This document shows, one piece after another, positions 22,025 through 29,627 of a stretch of 37,699 nt of DNA. The position numbers and the translations under genes are program-made. Each line of letters opens with the position of its first letter. Within the stretch, counting starts at the first letter, position 1. Source of the DNA: a bacterium (GTDB taxonomy: Bacteria; Patescibacteriota; Patescibacteriia; UBA9934; GWF2-40-263); the NCBI GenBank assembly GCA_021789915.1, contig JAJYIV010000010.1, positions 1 through 37,699 of the forward strand. The letters are read 5' to 3'. The notes beneath the pieces are model-generated. The model worked only from the letters and a program-made list of their open reading frames with translations, did no database searches and was not told where the DNA came from.

Positions 22025-23278
22025 TCACGACGCATGGACGTCGATGGCGTCCCGGTACGCCTCCAACACGCGTTGCCAGTGTTCTTCGGCCTGAAACCGG
22101 CGTTCCACGGTTTCGCGCGCATGGCGGGCCAGGCTCGACCGGAACGGCTCGTCGACGGCGATGCGCTGCAGGGCCTCCGCCCAGGCACGGACGTCCAGGG
22201 GCGGCAGGAGCCAGCCGTTGAAGCGGTCTTCGACGATTTCCGGCAGGGCCCCGGCATCGCTGGCCAAAACCGGCTTGCCGCGCGCCATCGCTTCCAGGGC
22301 GACGAGCCCGAAGGTCTCGCGCATGCGCGACGGCATGGCGACCGCCAGGGCGCCTGCGTATTCCTCTTCCAGCGCGGCGCCGGTCTTATATCCGGCGAAC
22401 GCGACGTTCGGCATGTCCTGCGCCAAGCGCTTCAACGCCGCTTCCTGCGGACCCGCCCCTACGAAACGAAAGGAGAGCCACGGCAAAAGGCGCGCCGCGT
22501 CGAGGAGCGTTTCCGGCCCTTTCACGGCGGCGAAGCGGCCGACGAACAGCACGTACCGTCCCGTCCCATAGGCGGGACGGATGGCGGACGCATCCAGCCC
22601 GAACGACAGGACGCGGATTTTATGCGCCGGAAATCCGGAGGCTTTCAACGCCTCCGCCAGCGAGGCCGACGGGCACAGAAAGAAATCGACAAAGCGCTCG
22701 TACAGCCGCAGCCGACGATGGAACGCAAAGACGGCGGCCTGCAGGAAACTCGCCGCGTACGAATGTTTGTGAAAGCGCGTCGCGGCGGCGGAGAGCACGC
22801 CCATGCCCTGCACATCCGGCCCGCAGCCGGGCGCCCAGCGGTCGTACTGCGGCGACACGAGATGGTGATCATGAACCGTCATTACCGTCGGCACATGCTG
22901 CAGGTGCAGCGTGTGCAGGATGGACGGGGAGATCTGCGTGTAAACGTTGTGGAGATGGCAGACATCCGGCCGCGTGTCGGCGATCAAATGCGCCAGCTTG
23001 CGGCGCGCTTCCAACGAATACGCCATGCGGCCGGCCGTGCGCAGCGCCTGCCAGCCGGCATCAAACGGATGCCGCGCAGCCTCGCGTGCATCGACGCGCT
23101 CCGTCCGTACGTAGGACGGAAAATAGCGCGCAAAGGGCGTGGGAAAATTGTCCGGATGCGCCATGGCGAACGGAATCACCGTCTGTCCGTGCGCGGCCAG
23201 CCAGGCGGAGAGGTCGAACACATAACGATCGGCTCCCCAGCGCGGGAAATAGAATTTGTTGGCCTGGATGATGGTCAT
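22025..23278 (-). CDS. glycosyltransferase family 4 (GT-B)
   Basis: 417 aa from ATG 23278. N-terminal acceptor domain: QANKFYFPRWGADRYVFDLS, then DVCHLHNVYTQISPSIL and VMTVHDHHLVSP. C-terminal donor domain: YVLFVGRFAAVKGPETLLDA, FVGAGPQEAALKRLA, VAFAGYKTGAALEEEYAGA, and the EX7E signature in PSRMRETFGLVALEAMARGK, then PVLASDAGALPEIV. Adds a sugar to a cell-surface glycan in the cytoplasm; the sugar is not readable. The start overlaps the upstream O-antigen-ligase-like gene by 4 bp (ATGA), indicating coupling. Confidence 0.93.
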   Translation of the reverse strand: MTIIQANKFYFPRWGADRYVFDLSAWLAAHGQTVIPFAMAHPDNFPTPFARYFPSYVRTERVDAREAARHPFDAGWQALRTAGRMAYSLEARRKLAHLIADTRPDVCHLHNVYTQISPSILHTLHLQHVPTVMTVHDHHLVSPQYDRWAPGCGPDVQGMGVLSAAATRFHKHSYAASFLQAAVFAFHRRLRLYERFVDFFLCPSASLAEALKASGFPAHKIRVLSFGLDASAIRPAYGTGRYVLFVGRFAAVKGPETLLDAARLLPWLSFRFVGAGPQEAALKRLAQDMPNVAFAGYKTGAALEEEYAGALAVAMPSRMRETFGLVALEAMARGKPVLASDAGALPEIVEDRFNGWLLPPLDVRAWAEALQRIAVDEPFRSSLARHARETVERRFQAEEHWQRVLEAYRDAIDVHAS

Positions 23279-24840
23279 ACGCGTTTTTTTCCGACTCCCG
23301 CCGGGAGCAGGCAAAGGACGAAGCCGCCGCAGAGCCAAAGGTAGAATCCGAACGTGCGTATCTCGAATGCCGTGGAGAGGAAGCCGATCAGCGAGGCGCC
23401 CAGCAGGGCGGCCGCATAGCCGGCCCCCAGGCCGCGGGAAAACGCATCGGTTCCCCGATGCGCCAGGCGCCAGGCATTTCGAAACAGGAGAGCGAACATC
23501 CAGAGGAAGACGATCAGCCCGAGCGTGCCCGTTTCACCCCAGAGGGAAAACCAGTTGTTGTCGATGTACCCGTCCGTCCCGTAGACGCCGAACGGGAGGT
23601 TCAGCCGGTCATACGCCGCCGTCCGATGCAGCGCGGCTGCCGCTCCCCCGCCGTATTGGCCCGGCCCCACGCCGAAGAACGGCGCGGACCGGACGACGGC
23701 GCGCGGCGTTTCCACGATCCAGTACAGGCGCCCGAGGCCGTAGTATTCGCTGACCCAACGCGTGTAGCTGAACGTCTCGAAAAAGCGCTCGGCCAGCGTT
23801 TGCCCCGGTTCCTCGACGATGACGCTCACATTGAGCTTGGAGAAGACCAGGTAACCGGCGAGGAGCGCGACCGCCACCAGAAAGGCTGCCAACGCGCGAC
23901 GGTCGCGGTACAGGATGACGGCGATGAACAGCGCGGCGCCCAGAAAAGCGAACCAGGAGGCGCGAGAGTAGGTCAGCACCAGCGCGGGAATGCCCAGCGC
24001 CAGAAGCCACCACAGCTCGCGGCGTATCAAGCGCACGCGGCTCCACGCGGCCCGGGCGCCGGAAGACGCTGCCGAAGCCAAAGGCTGATACAGAAATGCG
24101 ACGGCAAAGGCCAAAAAGAATCCCAGGAATTCGCCGAGGCGGTCATAGCGGCCCAGCGTCGCGAACACGCGCGAGCCCGGATCCCAGAACTCCGACACGC
24201 CGGACGTCAGCGTGATGTCGCTGAACTGGCGGGCCGCGGACGGCAGAAGGAAAGCATCGAGCTGCCCGCCCGCAAAATGCTGGATCAAACCGAGCGCCGC
24301 CTCGAAGGCAGCCACGCCAAACAGCGCGATCGTCAGACGGCGAATGTACGCCTGGTCGGGTTCAAGCTGGCGGACGATGAAAAAGAGAAGGATGAAACGG
24401 ATGATTTGCCGAATGCCGAGAACGGCGACGAACGGCGGGACGGCGTTGATCAATGAAGAAGCGGCGAGAATGACGAGGAAGATGGCGAACGGAACGTCGA
24501 GCGGCGAAGGATGCCAGCGCGCCCGGCCGCTTGCCAATCTCCACAAAACCAATGCGACGAGACAATAGATGAGGATTTCCGGAACGTAGCGGACGAAAAC
24601 GTAAACGGCGTCGGGGAGGAATTTCAATAAAAGGGGTTCGAACGGAAGATACACGGCCAGCGCGAACAAGGCCGTGAGCGGATGACGTACGGCCCAAACG
24701 GCGCCGACCAAGGCAAGCACGACGATGGGGACGAGCCAGGCGGACGCGAACAATTGCAGCGAAATGAGAAAAGCCAACAACGCTCCGCTTGCGAGAAGCA
24801 GGATCCGACGGGAACGATCTGACGCGACAGCCGCCTCCAT
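23275..24840 (-). CDS. O-antigen ligase/polymerase-like membrane protein (Wzy_C family)
   Basis: 521 aa with about 12 membrane helices. A large extracytoplasmic loop lies in the second half (about residues 350-440) containing the Wzy_C core: TYSRASWFAFLGAALFIAVI, then the loop with SAPFFGVGPGQYG and YIDNNWFSLWGETGTLGLIV (family pattern H/D-N-x-x-x-x-x-x-x-E-x-G). Joins or polymerises glycan chains on the outer membrane-facing surface. Start ATG 24840 is preferred over longer upstream frame. It forms a module with the GT4 gene downstream and, before interruption, the Wzz-like gene upstream. Confidence 0.9.
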   Translation of the reverse strand: MEAAVASDRSRRILLLASGALLAFLISLQLFASAWLVPIVVLALVGAVWAVRHPLTALFALAVYLPFEPLLLKFLPDAVYVFVRYVPEILIYCLVALVLWRLASGRARWHPSPLDVPFAIFLVILAASSLINAVPPFVAVLGIRQIIRFILLFFIVRQLEPDQAYIRRLTIALFGVAAFEAALGLIQHFAGGQLDAFLLPSAARQFSDITLTSGVSEFWDPGSRVFATLGRYDRLGEFLGFFLAFAVAFLYQPLASAASSGARAAWSRVRLIRRELWWLLALGIPALVLTYSRASWFAFLGAALFIAVILYRDRRALAAFLVAVALLAGYLVFSKLNVSVIVEEPGQTLAERFFETFSYTRWVSEYYGLGRLYWIVETPRAVVRSAPFFGVGPGQYGGGAAAALHRTAAYDRLNLPFGVYGTDGYIDNNWFSLWGETGTLGLIVFLWMFALLFRNAWRLAHRGTDAFSRGLGAGYAAALLGASLIGFLSTAFEIRTFGFYLWLCGGFVLCLLPAGVGKKRV

Positions 24841-24891
24841 AGGATGACTGCATGGTATCACGAAAGAGCGCCTGCGACTGAGCGTTTGGAC

Positions 24892-24943
24892 AAAAAGAAA
24901 ACGGGCCGCCGGATGGAACATGATGTTCCGAGCCGACAGCCCG
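24892..24943 (-). terminator. terminator of the lipoprotein gene
   Basis: On the minus strand GGGC...GCCC encloses GGAACAT/ATGTTCC and is followed by GTTTTCTTTTT. Confidence 0.75.
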
Positions 24944-24960
24944 CAAGGTTGTGCCCGTCG

Positions 24961-25542
24961 TCAGTTGGTGACGATGGGGTTCGGGTAGGCGGTGGTTCCG
25001 CAGAAGTCGATCACGGCCTCCGCGCCGTTCCCCACCGCACCGCTGGCGCTGCGTCGCGCGACCGCTGTGGCGTCGGTCTTGGCGCTCGTCTGGGAGTTGA
25101 CCCCGTAGACGTTCGTCTCGAGCGTCGGTGCGGAGTAGTTCTCGGCGAGGTAGTGGCCGTTCGACAGTCGAGCGGTCACACGTATGATGCCGACGCTGCC
25201 GTCGATGCACAGCGTCGACGTGCTGCCGCTGCCCGAGAGCGTGCCCACGGAGTGCCAGGCGTTCTTCCCGAGCGACGAGTAGTCGCCGCCGAGAGGAATG
25301 GCCTCGTACCCGACCTCGGTGAGGCTCGAGGCGGAGAAGACCACGGCGGTCTGCCCGCTCGAGCAGGGGTTGGTGACGGTCGTGCCGCCACCGTTGCTCG
25401 AGGACGTCGAGTTGGCGACGCACTGGCCGCTCGCCGAGTCGAGATGCTCGTTGGCGGCGCACGTCGCCGCGCCGTTGTTCGCGAGGCCGCCGCAGGCGGC
25501 CAGGCTGAGGGCGGCCGCGGCCGCCAGGATCAAGCGCTTCAT
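24961..25542 (-). CDS. predicted lipoprotein, unknown function
   Basis: 193 aa. MKRLILAAAAALSLAACGG is a textbook lipoprotein signal with Cys17 in the lipobox LAAC. The mature part has a low-complexity Ser/Gly linker (NSTSSSNGGGTT), four further cysteines and a beta-rich domain (SVGTLSGSGSTSTLCIDGSV, then IIRVTARLSNGHYLAENYS). No family recognised. It starts at ATG 25542 after the strong Shine-Dalgarno GGAGGAA. It has its own promoter, leader hairpin and terminator. With the next gene it forms a cassette that looks Gram-negative in origin; wording and motifs differ from the neighbours. Confidence 0.8.
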   Translation of the reverse strand: MKRLILAAAAALSLAACGGLANNGAATCAANEHLDSASGQCVANSTSSSNGGGTTVTNPCSSGQTAVVFSASSLTEVGYEAIPLGGDYSSLGKNAWHSVGTLSGSGSTSTLCIDGSVGIIRVTARLSNGHYLAENYSAPTLETNVYGVNSQTSAKTDATAVARRSASGAVGNGAEAVIDFCGTTAYPNPIVTN

Positions 25543-25581
25543 CGTTCCTCCGATTCCAGGGAGACGTCCCCGGACAGCTGC

Positions 25582-25633
25582 CGCCTTTTCCGGCATGAGG
25601 CGAATGCCGAGAGCATCCATCTCCTGCCGGAAA
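25582..25633 (-). promoter_or_regulatory. long hairpin in the 5' leader of the lipoprotein gene
   Basis: Arms TTTTCCGGCAGGAG and CTCATGCCGGAAAA (13 of 14 pairs) with an inner GGATGC/GGCATTC stem. It lies between the promoter and the Shine-Dalgarno. Confidence 0.6.
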
Positions 25634-25656
25634 AACACGGCTCGAAGGAAGGCGTC

Positions 25657-25685
25657 AATCTAACAAAAGTTGTCCTCTCTGTCAA
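25657..25685 (-). promoter_or_regulatory. promoter of the lipoprotein gene
   Basis: On the minus strand TTGACA, 17-nt spacer, TAGATT. The region just upstream (25685-25711) is a 13-bp direct repeat of GAGCTCGGCCAAA. Confidence 0.7.
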
Positions 25686-25711
25686 GAGCTCGGCCAAAGA
25701 GCTCGGCCAAA

Positions 25712-25768
25712 GAAAAATGCCCCGTCCCACGCGCCTCCGGAAGTCTGGAGGGCGTGAGGCGGGACTGA
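25712..25768 (-). terminator. terminator of the outer-membrane-like gene
   Basis: Long stem CCCGCCTCACGCCCTCC pairing with GGAGGCGCGTGGGACGGG (a few mismatches), followed on the minus strand by ATTTTTCTTTGG. Confidence 0.8.
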
Positions 25769-25779
25769 GAGAACCGGCT

Positions 25780-27222
25780 TCAGAAGAGCGGAATCGGGAC
25801 CGAGATCCCGACGTCCAGTCCGATGCCGGCGCCATCGGCGTGGACGATGTCCGTGCCGCCGGGAGCCTGCGCCGAATCCCACTGGTAGCTGATGGGCAAC
25901 GTGACCGTCAGTACGAAGTGGGAAGCGGGCTGCCACTCGAGAGCTGGATCGATCTCCAGCCCGAGGCCGGCCACGTGCGCAGGGTCGAAGCTCGGGGCCT
26001 GGCCGGTCGCGGCGTAGAACAGCCCACCGCCGAGGCCGAACTTCACGGCGTCGCTCCCCCACGCCATGTCGACGGCGCGGAAGGCCACGCGGTTGCCCCA
26101 CGTGGTGCCAGAGCCGCCGGTCTCGGCAACGCGGGTCCACTGCGTGTTGAACCGCAGCTTGCCGATGCCGAAGCCGATCTCGGGGCCGGCACCTGCGCCA
26201 TTGCCGCCGCGCAGCGTCTTCCCGTCCGCCTTGACCTCCGGCTGAGAGAGCGCTGCCCCGGCGTCGAGGCCGAAAGACATGCGGAAGCCTTTCTTCAAGG
26301 TCTTCGCGGCGGCCGCGGCGGTCTGCGCCTGCTCCTGGGCTTTCCGAGCCTTCTGATACACGCTTCGTACCGTGGGCTCGAGGCCCTCGCAGCGGAACAG
26401 GACGTCGTCGGGCACTTCCTTGCCCGCCGCGATGAGTGCCTTGACTTCATTGCAGGCAGCCTCATCACCGCCGCTCAGGACGCCGTCGATGGCGTCGATG
26501 TTGGCGCCGTTCTTCTTGGCCGCGGCGGCGTTCGCCGCGATCCGTGCGTCGGCGGCCTTGCTGGCGGTCTCGAGCAGCGCGAGACGACTGGCGATGGCCT
26601 TGGCATCGGCCTCGGCCTGGTCGGCGGCCTTCTTCGCGGTGGCGGACTGGTCGTTCGCCACTGCGACCGCGGCCTTCAGCCCCTTGTTCTTACAGGCCTT
26701 CAGGTCGCGCGCCTTGGCCTTCTTGCCTCGAGCGCCCTTGGCGTACTTGTTGGCCGCCAGGCGCCGACAGGCGGGATCGCCGTCGATCTCACGAACGGAG
26801 TGGTACGCCGCCCAGCGAGTGCCCACCGTTGCCGCCCACGCCTCGCACTCGGTGGTCTTGTGAACCGCGCGAGCCGAGCCCGTGTCGGTGTCCAGGTGGC
26901 AGAATGCCGCCAGCCCCTTCGCCGACGACAGGTCGCAGAAGCAGTTGGTGACGACGTAGCTGCCACCGCCCGCCTTGCAGTTGGTCTGCTCGGCCGCTTT
27001 CACCTCGGGAATGCCCAACCGCTTCGTGCACTGATTGGGCATCACGGGCGTGAGGCCCAAGTCGAGCCCGCTGACCGTGCAGCCGGTGGTGCCGTTCTTG
27101 CACTTGATGGACACGCCGGACGATCCCGGCGCGGCGTTGACCGCGGGCGCGGTCTGCGCCTGGGCCGTCGAGACGACGAGCGAGAGGACGGCCGCGATGG
27201 CCGCCATGGACGTACGCGTCAT
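25780..27222 (-). CDS. predicted outer-membrane protein: Cys-rich head, helical spacer, beta-barrel
   Basis: 480 aa from ATG 27222 (GGAAGGAG at good spacing; an in-frame ATG 27273 with its own GGGAGG would add 17 residues). Sec signal MTRTSMAAIAAVLSLVVSTA, then QA with cleavage after AQA. Mature protein: a Cys-rich segment (at least ten Cys up to about residue 230); a long Ala-rich coiled-coil-like stretch (ATAKKAADQAEADAKAIASR); and a C-terminal beta-strand-rich region (GPEIGFGIGKLRFNTQWTRV, VKFGLGGGLFYAA) ending in the Phe-terminated strand GLDVGISVPIPLF, the beta-signal of outer-membrane barrels. Such a protein is unexpected in a CPR cell lacking an outer membrane. Confidence 0.8.
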   Translation of the reverse strand: MTRTSMAAIAAVLSLVVSTAQAQTAPAVNAAPGSSGVSIKCKNGTTGCTVSGLDLGLTPVMPNQCTKRLGIPEVKAAEQTNCKAGGGSYVVTNCFCDLSSAKGLAAFCHLDTDTGSARAVHKTTECEAWAATVGTRWAAYHSVREIDGDPACRRLAANKYAKGARGKKAKARDLKACKNKGLKAAVAVANDQSATAKKAADQAEADAKAIASRLALLETASKAADARIAANAAAAKKNGANIDAIDGVLSGGDEAACNEVKALIAAGKEVPDDVLFRCEGLEPTVRSVYQKARKAQEQAQTAAAAAKTLKKGFRMSFGLDAGAALSQPEVKADGKTLRGGNGAGAGPEIGFGIGKLRFNTQWTRVAETGGSGTTWGNRVAFRAVDMAWGSDAVKFGLGGGLFYAATGQAPSFDPAHVAGLGLEIDPALEWQPASHFVLTVTLPISYQWDSAQAPGGTDIVHADGAGIGLDVGISVPIPLF

Positions 27223-27272
27223 GACGTGCTCCTTCCGGCCCTTGCGGCCGCTGGGGTTGAAGAACTTCGACA

Positions 27273-27550
27273 TTGGAACCTCCCGTCGGGCTTCCAGCCC
27301 GCTCGGGTGATCGGAGGCAGATCCATTCTGCCATCCCGCCGCCCGAGGGGGTGGCGCCCGTTTGTCTCTTCTTGAACCGGTTGTAAAGGTTCGTGAGAGG
27401 CTGCGAACGGGCCAAGACACGCGGGCAGAAACCGCGTCGCCTGGTCCGTCCGCAGACTCGGGTGGCCCGGCCTTCGCATCGCCGTAAGGAGGAGGTACGA
27501 CGAACGGAGACCGGACCGCCTGAATCGGCGGAATCCGCAAATTTCGAAGG
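27273..27550 (-). promoter_or_regulatory. long structured 5' leader of the outer-membrane-like gene
   Basis: About 270 nt between the predicted start near 27548 and the first ATG. It contains hairpins CCGCC/GGCGG, GCAGA-ATGGA-TCTGC and CGGGC-TGGAA-GCCCG just before GGGAGG. It could be a regulatory leader; no riboswitch class recognised. No plausible gene on either strand. Confidence 0.4.
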
Positions 27551-27554
27551 GACG

Positions 27555-27583
27555 AACGTATCACAAGCGGCCTATCTTGTCAA
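27555..27583 (-). promoter_or_regulatory. promoter of the outer-membrane-like gene
   Basis: On the minus strand TTGACA, 17-nt spacer, TACGTT. Confidence 0.6.
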
Positions 27584-27734
27584 GAAAGCTCGGGGATTGG
27601 AGCGGCTGACAGGAAGATGCCGCAAAAAACGTGCTTGTGGACAAAGGAACTCATCCGCCTATTTCAGCGAAAAAATCCAGCATTGACCCGACATACGACC
27701 CGTGTTAAAACATTCCGCGTTCCACGCCCGTTTC

Positions 27735-27796
27735 GGCGGCTTGGTACAGCGGTCGCGATGCCTCCTCCTCACCGTGATTCGCCAGGCCAAGCCGCC
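27735..27796. repeat. inverted repeat
   Basis: Perfect 10-bp arms GGCGGCTTGG (27735-27744) and CCAAGCCGCC (27787-27796) in the non-coding gap between the cassette and the Wzz-like gene. Confidence 0.7.
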
Positions 27797-27811
27797 CAAG
27801 CGGGTGGAAAA

Positions 27812-27934
27812 AGAAGAACCAAGATTCAAAAAGGACCAAATGAAACAAAGAACCAAGAACCAATTGGGTTCTTGGACCTTTGCCTCATTTGATCCTTTTT
27901 TGGTTCTTGGACCTTTGCAGCCATTTGGTTCTTT
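27812..27934. repeat. large AT-rich hairpin built of AAGAACCAA units
   Basis: Arms of about 45 nt meet at AATT (27862-27865): AAGAACCAAG...CAAAGAACCAAGAACC against GGGTTCTTGGACCTTTG...TTTGGTTCTT, with few mismatches. A further copy of GGTTCTTGGACCTTTG follows. Much less GC-rich than the surroundings. It immediately follows the stop of the Wzz-like gene and may act as its terminator. Confidence 0.85.
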
Positions 27935-27940
27935 TCTCAT

Positions 27941-28579
27941 TCACTCCTCATGCGCCAGCTGATGCCGTCGGCGCACGCGCTCCGCGCGCATGACCGCAAA
28001 CAGCGCGCCGACGAAAGCGCCGAGGAAAAGGCCGGAAAGGCCGTTTGCCATCAGATTGGGCTTTACCGGCCACTTCGAGTTGAGCGGCGCATCCACCAGC
28101 TTGACCTGGACATTGCCGCCCGAGGTGTAATCGCTCACGTGTTTTGTGAGGACGAACGCGATGGCGCGCGCGAGCTGCTCGGCCTGGGCCGGATCCTGAT
28201 GATACGCGGTGATCGTGAGGAAGCCCGTCCCGCTTGCAACGCTCGCGTCCACGGACTGCTTCCACGCGCGGCGGCGGGCATTGTCGTCCGTCGGAAACGT
28301 CTTCGGATCGATGCTGAAGCCCGACGACATCACCTGGTCATAAAACGATGTCGTGTAAATGACGGTGACGAGGTCGTCCGCGATGCGCTCTTCCGAACGG
28401 CCGGCCGTGTAGGCGTCCACCGCGCCGACGTCCTGCAGGATAAGCAGCTTGACCGTGGACGAATAGCGCAGCGGTTGGAGAAAAGAGAGGCCCAGGGCCA
28501 GCACCAGGCCGGCAATCGCGAAATTGGCGATGGCCCTCCATCCATGAGTCAGATCCGATGCATAGGCGGAACGCGGCAT
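27941..28579 (-). CDS. Wzz/chain-length-determinant-like protein
   Basis: 212 aa. Two terminal membrane helices (IANFAIAGLVLALGLSFLQP near residues 16-35; GLSGLFLGAFVGALFAVM near 180-198) bracket an extracytoplasmic domain. YSSTVKLLILQ follows TM1 as in Wzz proteins, and the Pro-rich APLNSKWPVKPN precedes TM2, the polysaccharide-copolymerase hallmark. No tyrosine-kinase domain. Probably sets glycan chain length with the O-antigen-ligase-like protein. Last gene of the 32710-27941 operon before the inserted cassette. Confidence 0.85.
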   Translation of the reverse strand: MPRSAYASDLTHGWRAIANFAIAGLVLALGLSFLQPLRYSSTVKLLILQDVGAVDAYTAGRSEERIADDLVTVIYTTSFYDQVMSSGFSIDPKTFPTDDNARRRAWKQSVDASVASGTGFLTITAYHQDPAQAEQLARAIAFVLTKHVSDYTSGGNVQVKLVDAPLNSKWPVKPNLMANGLSGLFLGAFVGALFAVMRAERVRRRHQLAHEE

Positions 28580-28604
28580 ATCGCCTGAAGTATATCAGAA
28601 ACCG

Positions 28605-29618
28605 TTATGGCAAAACCAGCGTGACATCCATCTGCGCCGCGCCGCGCTGCAGGGCGGCCGCGACGGTCTGCTTCGGTGCGTCGCCCAGCAGCAATTCATC
28701 GAGCGGATGCGCCGCGTCGACGGTGCGTCCGTCCCACGCAAGAAACACGTCGCCGACGCGCACGCCTGCGGCTTCGGCCGCGCTGCCTTTGGCGACGGAC
28801 AAGACCCGCGCCCCCACGTTGGGAGCGGATGACGGCGACGCGGCCGGGAGAAGGATTTGGGAAAGATCCGCCGCCGTGACGCCCAGCGAGGCGCGCTTCA
28901 CCGTCTGATCCGCCAAAACGGAACGGACGGCAGGAAGCATCCCGTTGACGGGAGACAGCGTCGCGTCGGCCGAAACGAAACCGAGGAAATTCCCCGTTCC
29001 GCCGAACCACGGCGCTCCGGCCGAGGAAGCGGGCGCGTCCGTGGCGATGCGGCGGGCCGGGCGGTCGGATGCGTAATCCGCCGGACGCGTGACGGATATC
29101 ACCGTGGCGCGTCGGAAAGATCCGCGGCCGTCCAGGAGCTCGCCCTCGTCCCCTGCCTGAACGCCGAATGCGTCGCCAAAACCAACTGGCGACAAGTCCT
29201 GCGCGTCCACCTTCAGGAAAACGGTTTCGGACACGGCGTCGGGGATCTCCCGCTGCACGGCATAGACGCGGCGGCCGATCAGAGCCGTCAGCAACGGACG
29301 GCCCGGGTCGGACGCCAAGATCCAGCCGTCGGACGTGAGGACGATTCCCTGGCGGTCGGCGTGGAACGGATCGGGCGCGTCCGTGCGCGCGGCGTACAAT
29401 TGCGCCGTGGATGCGAACGCCTGGTCGCGGATGTCCGCGAAGGCGGGAGAAGCCGGGGAGCGCGGCGCGCGGAGCGGCGAGACGGCGCTGCCCAGGCTGG
29501 CCGCGTAATCGGACACGTAGGCGGTGGTCCACGCGGCGCCGATGACGCCGCTCGCGGCGCCGACCAGGAGGGAGAGGACCATTACGCGGACAGCGATGGA
29601 CAGAGGAAGGTGGGGCAT
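28605..29618 (-). CDS. S1C (HtrA-like) serine-protease fold with PDZ domain, catalytic site eroded
   Basis: 337 aa. N-terminal signal anchor (VRVMVLSLLVGAASGVIGAA). The trypsin-like domain follows: QGIVLTSDGWILASD, where HtrA has the catalytic His a few residues on but none is present here; FLKVDAQDLSPVGFGDA retains the Asp region; and TDAPASSAGAPWFGGTGNFL, then GFV, replaces TDAxxNxGNSGGPL, so the nucleophile motif is lost or altered. C-terminal PDZ (GARVLSVAKGSAAEAAGVRV, then GDVFLAWDG). Probably a membrane-tethered, non-proteolytic binding protein. 25 bp upstream of the Wzz-like gene. Confidence 0.8.
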   Translation of the reverse strand: MPHLPLSIAVRVMVLSLLVGAASGVIGAAWTTAYVSDYAASLGSAVSPLRAPRSPASPAFADIRDQAFASTAQLYAARTDAPDPFHADRQGIVLTSDGWILASDPGRPLLTALIGRRVYAVQREIPDAVSETVFLKVDAQDLSPVGFGDAFGVQAGDEGELLDGRGSFRRATVISVTRPADYASDRPARRIATDAPASSAGAPWFGGTGNFLGFVSADATLSPVNGMLPAVRSVLADQTVKRASLGVTAADLSQILLPAASPSSAPNVGARVLSVAKGSAAEAAGVRVGDVFLAWDGRTVDAAHPLDELLLGDAPKQTVAAALQRGAAQMDVTLVLP

Positions 29619-29627
29619 ACGAAATCA

